From NCBI GenBank assembly GCA_025349905.2, contig MU624622.1, forward strand, positions 1-39,746: a DNA stretch of 39,746 nucleotides. Reading direction: 5' to 3'. Positions 19,385 to 28,168 of the stretch are shown here, piece by piece; the first letter of the stretch is position 1, and every line of letters begins with the position of its first letter. Position numbers and translations under genes: made by a program. This stretch comes from Blastocladiella britannica. Taxonomy: Eukaryota; Blastocladiomycota; Blastocladiomycetes; Blastocladiales; Blastocladiaceae. Under the pieces are notes generated by a model. That model searched no databases. It was not told the origin of the DNA and worked only from the letters and a program-made list of their open reading frames with translations.

Positions 19385-20721
19385 GATATGATAATTCGGA
19401 AAATATTTGGGAAAAAAGAGATATACTGCTGCTGCGGTTCCTGGTTCCCCACTGCGAACAAGCGCCCATGCTGTCGTGTGATCCGAATGCATCCTGATTC
19501 TATTTCTTCTCTTCTATTTTTCCACCACATGCCGAATAAATTGTATTGGGGGGGTGTATTCGCACGTTTTATTGCACCCTATTTGCATTGATGGGAAATG
19601 GTCGTATCGGTACACTGTACCAACGAGCCGATCTTGATGTTCGCAAAAATGGGCGAAATATAAAAAAGTACAATCGCGAATTGCGAGGGCTTGGTCCCGC
19701 GTGACGAGCGGTTTCAGTGCTCGGGGCGACTGATTCAAAACCCCACCTCGCGTCCAACTTTTTTGCTCTCTTCCCCCAGTACGACTTTTTGGTAGCGAAA
19801 TAAAGAAAAGATCTTTTCTTTTTTTCCTTTGCCTCGGTACTACTACTACGCTCGTCCTCGCCACTTGGTCTTTCTCTTCTTTCGACAAGAAAGCGAAAAA
19901 ATCAAGGCCGGCGCTCGCTTCCTCTACCCCACTTTTACTAAACGCGCATTGCCATGACCGGTACCTATAACTATTATTAAATCGTATTTCGCTCTCGCTC
20001 GTCGCCTTCACAATTCGTTTTTTCTTTTTCTTTTTTGTTGTTTTTGTTTGAAAAGTAAGAAGAGGGATTGAATACCATTTTGATGGACGGGGTCCCTGAA
20101 TACTATGTCTATGGCATGGATCCTAGAAATCAAAATGTATATTATTTTCCTCCAAAAACCGTATTCGCATTATTTAATTTGCATTTCATCGCGTCCTTTG
20201 ATTTTGATTTTTCTTTTTTACCACGATCGGCCACCCGCGTGCCCTTTGTATTATCGTTTTATTCGACTCCCGGCCCGACCGCCGTCGTCGTCACTTTTAT
20301 TTTTCTTTGTCTCGTATCCGTATACTGCGGCCCGGGAACGCAACACGGCGTGGCTGGATAAAAATACAACACAACAAAAAAAATACAACACACACACACG
20401 TATCGCCCGCGCCACACCTCATTGCGCGTCGTGGCTCGGAGGGACCCTTCCCCATCCAATCAACAACTTCTTGTTTTTTTTTTTCTCGGACAGTACCCCA
20501 CCCGTCGGCTTGCGTTATTGTTCATTTTCTCGGATATTGCCATCTCCGACACTGCATTGTTGAACCGGCATTTGTTTATATATCTCCCCACTCGCTCCAC
20601 CAAATTTTCTCTTTCGCTCCCTTGTGTGCCAAAGTGTCTTCCCACTTTCCTCCCTTGCCTCTCCTCCCCTCCCTTAGTACTCTTATTAGCACTGGTTTTG
20701 CTTCTTTTTTGCTAAACAACC
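19385..20721. promoter_or_regulatory. Long promoter region, BTB gene / H+-ATPase
   Basis: This is 1.34 kb without a supported gene, by far the longest intergenic gap here, and it fits the need of a highly expressed H+-ATPase. Near 20350-20400 there is GGATAAAAATAC (TATA-like), then CA-rich repeats including a short ACACACAC run. From ~20595 to 20690 a pyrimidine-rich block (CTCTTTCGCTCCC, CCTCTCCTCCCCTCCC) leads to the ATG, as seen upstream of strongly expressed fungal genes. T-rich tracts near 20015-20050 could be terminator or promoter spacer sequence. I saw no tRNA or snRNA. Confidence 0.5.
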
Positions 20722-23700
20722 ATGGGCACCACCGACACCCACTCTCCCCTGCTTGCAGAAGCTACCGAGCTCGCCCCAGCGGCCCACGCGCCGGCGGTCA
20801 TTGACGAAAAGAAGGCCGACCAGAAGGACGATGGCGGCCACGACGACCACCACGTTGACGTCGGTGAGGATATCACCCCCGAGCTCGAGGCGCTCCTCCA
20901 GACCGACTCGCATATTGGTCTGACCGAGGCCGAGATTGCTGCCCGCCACGAGTCGTGGGGCTTCAACGGTATTGTCCTTTTTCAATTTTTTTTTCTTAGT
21001 ACCCATTGGATATTGACTCGCCCAAAAAAAATGTAGAGCTGGCCGAGGTCAAGCAGTCTAAGCTCCTCAAGTTCCTGGGCTACTTCCTTGGTCCCATTTC
21101 GTACCTGATTGAGATTGCCGCCATCCTGTCGGCTGTCCTGCTTCACTGGGTACTTTTCATTTTTTTTCAATTTATCATTTCGCCAAACCCTGTTTCATGT
21201 TCGATAACCCGAAAAAATTCGGACCGAACATGAATGACCAAACAACCAACCAACAACATCACTCATCAACAACAATAAATAATAACAGATCGACTTTGGT
21301 CTGCTCGTCGGCCTGCTGGTCGTCAACGCCGTCATTGGTTACTCGGAGGAGGCCAAGGCCGAGAACGCCCTCGAGTCGCTCAAGAAGAACCTTGCTTCGA
21401 ACGCCCGCGTCTTCCGTGACCGCAACCTGATCGAGATCCCGACCCGCGAGCTCGTGCCCGGCGACATTCTGATCCTGCGACTCGGTGACATTATCCCCGC
21501 CGACTGCCGCCTGCTCGGCATTGGCGCCAACCACCAGGAGGTGGACGATGACCTCATGATTGACCAGGCCGCCCTCACTGGCGAGTCGCTTCCCGTCAAC
21601 CGCGGCAAGGGCCACATTGTGTACTCTTCGTCGATCGTCAAGCAGGGCCAGATGCTCGCCGTCGTTGTCAAGACTGGCGCGCACACGTTCATTGGCCGCG
21701 CCGCCACCCTCATCTCTATGACCAACGAGGAGGGCCACTTCCAGAAGATTATCGGCCAGATTGGTAACTACCTCATCTACCTGTCGGTGTTCTTTGTCGT
21801 GATTCTGTACATTGTCCTGACCATCGGTCACGGCTACACGTGGCTCAACGCCCTGTCGCAGGTCGTTGTCCTGACCATTGCCGCCATCCCCGTCGGTCTG
21901 CCCACGGTCCTGTCGGTCACCATGGCGGTCGGCGCCAAGCAGCTCGCCACCAAGCAGGTCATTGTCAAGCGTCTCCCCGCCATTGAGGAGTTTGCGTCGG
22001 TCTCGATTCTGTGCTCGGACAAGACTGGTACCCTCACCCTGAACGAGCTGTCGTTTGACGACCCCTTCCTGAACGAAGGCTTCACCGAGCGTGACATTTT
22101 GCTGCACGCGTACTTTGCCTCGGAGCCCGGAGCTCGTGACGCCATTGAGCTTGCCGTTCGCCAGGCCGGTATGGAGCGTGTCGACATTCTGCAGAACCTC
22201 GAGAAGGGCCAGGAGCACATCATCCCCGGCTTCAAGATCCTCAAGTTCGTGCCCTTCAACCCCAACGACAAGTACACTAAGGCCAAGGTCCAGAACCTCG
22301 AGACCGGCGAGATCTTCGAGTGCATCAAGGGCGCTCCCCAGGTTGTCATTCGTCTCTCGGGCGGCCACGCCCAGGCCGAGCGTCAAGTCATTGATTTCGC
22401 ACAGCGTGGTCTCCGTGCCCTCGGTGTTGCCCGTACCCGTGCCGACGGTTCGTTCCAGCTGGTTGGTCTGATCTCGCTGCTCGACCCCCCGCGCCCCGAC
22501 TCTGCCCAGACCATCTTCGAGTGCGGAGAGCTCGGTGTCGACGTCAAGATGATCACCGGTGACCAGGTCATTATCGGCAAGGAGGTGGCTCGTCGTCTCG
22601 GCATGCAGCGTTGCATCCTGAACGCATCGCGTCTCGTGGACCCCAAGGCGGACGAGGCCGAGTTGACTCGCCGTTGCGAAAAGTCGGACGGTTTCGGCCA
22701 GGTCATTCCCGAGCACAAGTACCGTGTCGTCGAGCTGCTGCAGCGCAAGGGCCACCTTGTCGGCATGACCGGTGACGGTGTGAACGACGCCCCCGCGCTC
22801 AAGAAGGCCAACGTTGGTATCGCTGTCGAGGGCTGCACGGACGCTGCCCGGTCGGCCGCCGACATTGTGCTGCTCGCGCCCGGTCTCGGAACTATTGTGG
22901 ACGGCATCAAGACGTCGCGCGCCATTTTCCAGCGCATGCGGTCGTACGCCATCTACCGTATCACGTCGACGATCCACTTCTTGCTGTTCTTCTTCCTGAC
23001 GATCATGATTGACGGTTTCTCGCTCCCCAACAAGCTCATTCTGTGGATTGCCGTGCTCAACGACGCCGCCACCCTGGTCATTGCCTTCGACAACGCCAAA
23101 ATCTCGAAGCGCCCCGACAAGTGGCGTATCGGCCAGCTCCTGTTCATGTCGTTTGTTCTCGCCATTCTCCTGACGGCCGCGTCACTTGCCCACTACTACA
23201 TTGCCCGCCTGAACCCCGACTGGAAGAACCCCCTGGCCGGCCTGACCACCAAGCAGATTGAGGACCTCGGCGACGAGTCGGACGCCAAGCTCGACTACCT
23301 GCACTCGGTGATCTACCTCCAGGTGTCGTCGTGCCCGCACTTTGTGATTTTCTCGACCCGTGTCGGCACCTACATGTGGAAGTCGCTGCCCTCGCCCATG
23401 TTTGCCGCGGCCATTATTGGCACCCAGGTGTTTGCGACCGTCATGTGCGCCGTTGGCTGGCCGTTCATGGGCGCTCCGGCCATTGGCTGGGGATGGTCGT
23501 GCCTGATTCTCGGCATCTCGTTCGCGTACACGATCTTCCTCGACCTGGTCAAGGTGTTCATTTTCCGGATCTGGTCGTTCGAGTTGACCGCCAAGATGCT
23601 GCCCACCAAGTTCCGCACCGACAAGCTCGCCGCCCGCAAGGCCGACGCCATCCGTCACGAGCGCGTGACGCGCAACTGGAACAAGGTTAAGGCGTCGATG

Positions 23701-23772
23701 AAGCTGTTCAAGGTCATTGTCGCGTTCAAGGGCACGCAGGGCTCGTTTGATCTTGGTAACAAGATGGAGTAA
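20722..23772 (+). CDS. PMA1: Plasma-membrane H+-ATPase (P3A-type)
   Basis: Three exons (20722-20968, 21037-21149, 21289-23772) encode 947 residues. This pump exports protons with ATP and sets the membrane potential that drives nutrient uptake. The actuator domain has LTGESLP. The phosphorylation motif CSDKTGTLT places the catalytic Asp at 364. KGAPQ, MITGDQ and GDGVNDAPALKKANVGIAVEG complete the P and N domains. The M6 segment LNDAATLVIAFDNA keeps the proton-coordinating Asp (712), typical of P3A pumps and not of Ca2+ or Na+ pumps. The N-terminus is acidic with a SPLL dileucine-like motif and a HDDHH cluster. The C-terminal tail is basic and shorter than plant autoinhibitory R-domains. Codon choice is far more biased (GTC, CTC/CTG, AAG, CGT/CGC, GGT/GGC) than in its neighbours, which suggests very high expression. 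Both introns lie early in the gene. Confidence 0.97.
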
Positions 23773-24195
23773 TAGCCGTTTCTTTGACGTTCGTTTCGTG
23801 TGCCCTTTGGCGCAAGGTTTTATTCTTTAAATTTTTTTTTTTTTTTTCGGTGGATCGATGCCAAGCGGTTGCCGGCCACTGGCACGCAGCGCGCCGCCAG
23901 TTCGTTTTGTTTCTTGCCCTTCATTATTTATCGTCTTGTTTGCTCCTCTACATAAATTTGATCAATGTACTTCTTATAATATAATCTTGCCCTTTGTTCT
24001 CGGATCTCATGGTGGCGGTGGTGTTGTTGCAGTGGGGAATCGATTTCTGCAATCATTCTTTCCCCACGAAATTCCGAAGGAAAAAAAAAAGCGTGTGGGG
24101 AAAAACAAGATGCCAACAGTATGAATACGCCGGCGCGCGTCATCCTTGTTTTATTTCTTGGTTTGGAATGCATTTTCGACCCTGACACTAACAAA
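23773..24195. other. Intergenic spacer between H+-ATPase and SDR gene
   Basis: 423 bp in tandem orientation. It holds the H+-ATPase 3' UTR, with a T-run after TAAA at 23827-23848, AT-rich TTATAATATAATC near 23973-23986 and an A-run at 24082-24091. The SDR promoter is likely in the second half. An ATG at 24121, in frame with the SDR gene, is a possible alternative start. Confidence 0.5.
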
Positions 24196-25462
24196 ATGAC
24201 CTACCAAAAGTACACGGTCCTCATTACAGGTACGATAGAAGAAGTACGGGTCGACTTGAGGAATTCTGACATTGGTCCAAAACCACAGGCGCAACACGCG
24301 GGATTGGATATGCGACTGCGCAGCTCTTGTATGGCCAACTTCTTCCGAAATGAATGGTCTTGGTCTGATACATACTCAAATACGTGAAATAGCCTGCACC
24401 ACCGGCAACGGTTCGGCCACGTCATCGTACACGGTCGGACCGCCGCCAGTGTACAGGAAGCGCGCGATCAGTTAGTGGCCGCAACGCAGTGTCCGCCCGA
24501 TATGATCTCCACCGTCTTTGGCGACCTGATCAGCCGCAGCCAAGTGCATGCGATGGCCAAACAGATTGCGGCACTCGCTAAACCGATCGACGTGCTCATC
24601 AATAACGCTGGGGCGTACCCGGCCGTATACTCGGGGGTCTTGGTTCCGACCGCGAATTTGGGGGACGTGGAGTGTGATGTGACGTATGTTTCCTCATTGC
24701 GGCAGTCTGTTGATTCTGACCATGGGATGTTGGTCTAGATTCTTGCAAAACCACGCGCACGTGGTCCTCCTCACGCTGCTGGTGCTGCCGCTGATGTCGC
24801 CGGACGCGCGGATCGTGTTTGTCGCGTCGTCGCTGTACAAGCGTGCTGCCGATGGTATTGTCTTTCGACCCTCCATTTCATATGGATCTGACACTCCAAA
24901 AAAAAAAAAAAAAACAGCCCTCCCGGACCTGATTGCCGAAACCAAGCGGCTCCACCCAACCCCAACTGCCCCCTACAATGGCGCGCGTGCGTACTCGGTC
25001 TCCAAACTGTACAGCCTACAATCCGCGCACGTCCTGGCCTCGATCTTGCGTGACCCAACCACCCACTTGGGCTCGTCCGCGCCGTTCCTGGCATCCGCTT
25101 TGCTGACGTCGGCCCGAAACGTGTCGGTGGTCTCGGTCTGTCCCGGGTTCATCCCGACCACCCAGCTGAAACGGCAGTCCGGGTTGGCGGCCCGGCTGGT
25201 CCTGGACTGGGTGTTTCCGTGGCTGCCGTTCGCGACGTCGCTGGAGAACGGCGTGCGGCGGGTGTGGTTTGCGGCCACGGAGGAGATTTCTGAAGAGGGG
25301 TTGAGGTCGGGGGCGTTGATCGAGCACGACCACCCGCCGCGCGCGGTGGACATGTTACCGTGCGTCACGGATCCGGAGGCGGCGACGAGAGTGTGGAATC
25401 AGACAGTGGAGCTGGATGGGGTGCCTGAGTGGAAGGTCTTGTCGTTGTCGTCGAGTCTGTGA
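24196..25462 (+). CDS. Short-chain dehydrogenase/reductase (SDR), retinol-dehydrogenase-like
   Basis: Five exons (24196-24229, 24289-24328, 24393-24683, 24739-24854, 24918-25462) give 341 residues. The classical SDR elements are all there: the cofactor motif TGATRGIG (11-18), built across the first splice; INNAGAY at 94-100; the catalytic Ser in VFVASSLYK (152/153); and YSVSK (Tyr186, Lys190). VSVVCPGFIPTT follows, as in the PG motif after the active site. HGRT at 38-41 puts an Arg after beta-2, which favours NADP(H). The insert between Ser and Tyr (ALPDLIAETKRLHP) is typical of retinol dehydrogenase/WW-oxidoreductase-like SDRs. The substrate cannot be read. The start at 24196 gives a standard soluble N-terminus; the in-frame ATG at 24121 would add 25 residues with a short hydrophobic stretch. 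The intron before the last exon ends in a 14-A run next to CAG. Confidence 0.92.
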
Positions 25463-25666
25463 TGTTTTTTTTTTATGTTTATACCAATGGAGCAGGAAGA
25501 GTATAGATTTTTTATTATTCATATCGTATATCAAAGTCGTGCAAGAGGGTAAAGGAGGGGGGTATGCGTTATTCCAAAACCGCGGATGGTGAAAGGATCT
25601 GTTGGGTTCGATTGGGCAATGTGGATCAGCGCACGCACACAAGTTCAAAAAAAAAAAAAAACGCAC

Positions 25667-26188
25667 TCATCGCCGTCGACTCGGCGCGTCCGCCGAGTGC
25701 CATCGACTCAATGCTCTCCTCATCATTCTGGTCGCCACTGTGGTGGTCTCTGCTCCCTTGATCCCCGACGACGATGACGTCGACACCCGGACTCGCATCC
25801 CCACGATCAGCGCCACCAGTACCAGACCGGCCATCGCCAGCACAGAGCACGTGTCTGTCCCATACACGGCGTCTGTCGCCGCAGCCGCCGCCGCGGCTGC
25901 TGGAGAAATGGATACCGACGCCCCGGGGTCAGTCAAAGACAGTGAGTGCGCCGCAAACTGCATCCCGAACGGCGTCGTATCATGCACACCACCTTGAAGG
26001 GGTTGCGGCGATTGCAAGTCCCAGGGCCCGTCGACGGCGAACCGGTGCGGATGCTGGGCATCGTTTTGTAATGTGGATCCAATTGCTGCATCAGTGGATG
26101 TGGAATCTCGAAGTGCAGGCGTTGCCGCTGCTGGTGGTGGGGGCGGTGGCAGGACCAGGGTTTTGGGAAGTGTGGCGAGCGGAGGCAT
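25667..26188 (-). CDS. Hypothetical small single-pass membrane protein
   Basis: A single frame of 173 residues from MPPLATLPKT; a longer frame starting at 26239 adds basic residues. I do not recognise the family. Visible are a Pro/Ala-rich start (VLPPPPPPAAATP), a Ser-rich middle and an eight-alanine run (SPAAAAAAAATDAVYG). One strong hydrophobic segment follows, SVLAMAGLVLVALIVGMRV at ~111-129, flanked on its C-terminal side by Arg and then Ser-rich and Arg-rich residues (RRALSRW, SRRR). The positive charges after the segment suggest a cytosolic C-terminus. There is no clear signal peptide. It is convergent with the SDR gene and divergent from the LisH/WD40 gene. The hydrophobic helix and lack of a competing model support a real gene, but low-complexity coding-like ORFs are common here. 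Confidence 0.45.
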   Translation of the reverse strand: MPPLATLPKTLVLPPPPPPAAATPALRDSTSTDAAIGSTLQNDAQHPHRFAVDGPWDLQSPQPLQGGVHDTTPFGMQFAAHSLSLTDPGASVSISPAAAAAAAATDAVYGTDTCSVLAMAGLVLVALIVGMRVRVSTSSSSGIKGAETTTVATRMMRRALSRWHSADAPSRRR

Positions 26189-26625
26189 GTTCTCTCTTTT
26201 TCGTTGTTTTCCAAGGGTACGGTTCCTTGGAGGTGGCACGCCGAGTAATTGTCGATCGGAGCCAAGGAAATGGGTATATAAAATTATGCAATGCTGTCAA
26301 AAAAAAGGGAAGAGAAAGCGAAATGGGAATGGAGTTGCCAGATCCGCAGCATGGATCCATCACTTATTTTCCCACTGGTGTTGGGAAACTCCTTTCAACA
26401 TTGGTAAAAAGATTCTTCGAACCCAAAACACAAAAAAAAACATTTCTAAATCAGTTGAAAATGCATAATTTTGATATGAGAATGACCGCTGAATTTTTGC
26501 CGTCCAGAGTTGTTATTGGGTGTTCTCGCGTCGGGCCCTTCCTCGCGCTCGAGCGCAGGGCAAAGTTGGGCCGTTCGTCACCATTTTTTTTTGAAGAATC
26601 CTTTTACCAATGAAAACTCCAAAAT
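26189..26625. promoter_or_regulatory. Divergent spacer between membrane-protein gene and LisH/WD40 gene
   Basis: 437 bp, more AT-rich than the flanking genes. TATATAAA at 26274-26281 is the clearest TATA-like element and, read toward the minus-strand gene, lies about 90 bp upstream of its ATG. An A-run near 26434-26442 and T-run near 26585-26592 are the other visible elements. No RNA gene seen. Confidence 0.4.
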
Positions 26626-28161
26626 ATGGAGAACAAAACAACCACCACGGCCCTCGCCAACGCACTGGTCCTAGCGTACCTGCGCGACGCGGGCATGGAG
26701 GGAGCACACGCGGCGATGCTCGACGACGTGGACTACCGGTCCTTACCGCTCGACCACACTGCCGCCGACCAACTCCCACCGCTCATGGCCCTGGTCGAGC
26801 ACTGGACCGACGCCCAACTGGCTGACCGCGCCCACCAGAGTCTAGCTATCACTGAAACTAACCCACTGGCTCCGCTGCTGGTGTTGCCGCCCACGCCGCC
26901 GCCGTCGCGCCAAGTGCATCTTGACCCGACGTCCACAACGTACCCGCTGCTGCACGCCGCCAACGTCCTGGCAACGTGTCTGGTGCGGATAGGCCCACTC
27001 TCAATTCTAGTTTCGGCCGCGTCGGACCGCACGCTCGCCGCTACTCGGGTCGATCCCAATGACAAAGAGGCACCAGCGACTACGCGGTTCCCGGACGCGA
27101 CCTTGACGCTGCGTGCGCCCGTCCTGGCCATGGCCCCACACCCGACCCACCGGCACTTGCTGGCGATCGGGTGCATGGACGGGTCCGTGGGCCTGGTCTC
27201 GCTTGGAATCGGCGACAACGACGTCAATGAGCTCAATCTGCGGCTGGTGTGGACCGACACCTGGCACTCGCCGAAACCGTGCACGGCCGTGGCGTGGGGC
27301 CGCCGGAGCGACGACGCTGCCGCGGGACGACTCCTCGGCGTGCTGGTGTCGGGCGGGCACGATGGCCGCGTGGTCATGGCCAATTGGACCAAAGGAACAA
27401 CGGAATTTATGGAGGACCCGGTGCCGGTGCCGGTGCCCGTGCCTGGATTCACGTACTCGTTCTCAGGCCCCGTCGAGGCGCTGGCTCTGACTCCTGATTT
27501 CGGCGCCGTCGCGGTCGCAGTGCGCGACGCGGGCGACTTGTTTGTGTGCCGGCTTCCACCCTCCAATGGCACCAGCGACGGAACGGAGGGCCCGGCATCA
27601 GTGGCAATCCCAACTCACACCGACCCGGGGACGGTCCCCGGCCTCGTGTCCTACCACCCAGTGCACCTAGCCACGTCCCCCTCTGGAACGTACTTGCTGA
27701 TGGCCACCAGCGCCGCGTCGGGCCGCATCGGGCTGTGGCAATGGATCCCTGACCTGAACTGCCGCAGCAACGTCGGGTGGACCGCGTCATTGGTAGCCGT
27801 GTACTATGCGGGCGGCCCACGCGACGAGTGGTCCCGGCCTCGTGTCGCGTGGTGCGGCGAAGACGATGATGCGTACTTTGCGGTTGCGGCAGATAACCAC
27901 CAGGTGCTCGTGGTGGCCGCTTTCGTGGTCCCGAAGGCGAGCGAGACGCCTGTACGTGGCTTAGCAGCGGACGCAGTTGCGACAGCGTTGCCAATGTACA
28001 TGACAGACCGGCAGATCGTGGCCCGGCTCCAAGGGCACACGCACGTGGTCCGCGATCTGTGGTATGATGCGGCGAGCGGGTCACTGGTCTCGGCCGCGTT
28101 TGACCAGACGGTTCGCATGTGGCCGATCCTTCCCCCATCTACTTCTGGTCGGACGATGTAA
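26626..28161 (+). CDS. LisH-like / WD40 repeat protein of unknown role
   Basis: An intronless frame of 511 residues. Residues ~8-34 (ALVLAYLRDAGMEGAHAAML) look like a LisH-type dimerisation helix pair. WD-like blades follow, poorly conserved early (SILVSAASDRTLAATRV, LLAIGCMDGSVGLVSL, GVLVSGGHDGRVVMANW, GTYLLMATSAASGRIGLWQW) and clear at the end (LQGHTHVVRDLWYDAASGSLV, SAAFDQTVRMW). A Pro-Val repeat (PVPVPVPVP) sits in one loop. LisH plus WD40 is a common scaffold layout in ubiquitin-ligase and dynein-regulator complexes; I cannot assign a specific orthologue. The stop codon is only 7 bp from the convergent ABC-F stop, so the two transcripts must overlap at their 3' ends. Confidence 0.8.
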   Translation: MENKTTTTALANALVLAYLRDAGMEGAHAAMLDDVDYRSLPLDHTAADQLPPLMALVEHWTDAQLADRAHQSLAITETNPLAPLLVLPPTPPPSRQVHLDPTSTTYPLLHAANVLATCLVRIGPLSILVSAASDRTLAATRVDPNDKEAPATTRFPDATLTLRAPVLAMAPHPTHRHLLAIGCMDGSVGLVSLGIGDNDVNELNLRLVWTDTWHSPKPCTAVAWGRRSDDAAAGRLLGVLVSGGHDGRVVMANWTKGTTEFMEDPVPVPVPVPGFTYSFSGPVEALALTPDFGAVAVAVRDAGDLFVCRLPPSNGTSDGTEGPASVAIPTHTDPGTVPGLVSYHPVHLATSPSGTYLLMATSAASGRIGLWQWIPDLNCRSNVGWTASLVAVYYAGGPRDEWSRPRVAWCGEDDDAYFAVAADNHQVLVVAAFVVPKASETPVRGLAADAVATALPMYMTDRQIVARLQGHTHVVRDLWYDAASGSLVSAAFDQTVRMWPILPPSTSGRTM

Positions 28162-28168
28162 AAAAATA

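Noticed and set aside
19679..19748. tRNA-like stretch with GCGAGG...CCTCGC ends about 70 nt apart
   Set aside because: There is no credible D-arm or T-arm, no box A or B match and no anticodon stem; only a 6-bp inverted repeat.
19514..20011. 165-codon minus-strand frame upstream of the BTB gene
   Set aside because: No recognisable pattern, lies in AT-rich promoter DNA between divergent genes, and has no matching splice partners.
21259..22977. 572-codon open frame on the minus strand opposite the H+-ATPase
   Set aside because: It mirrors the strong codon bias of the pump gene; its translation is hydrophilic with no domain, and the plus strand is certain.
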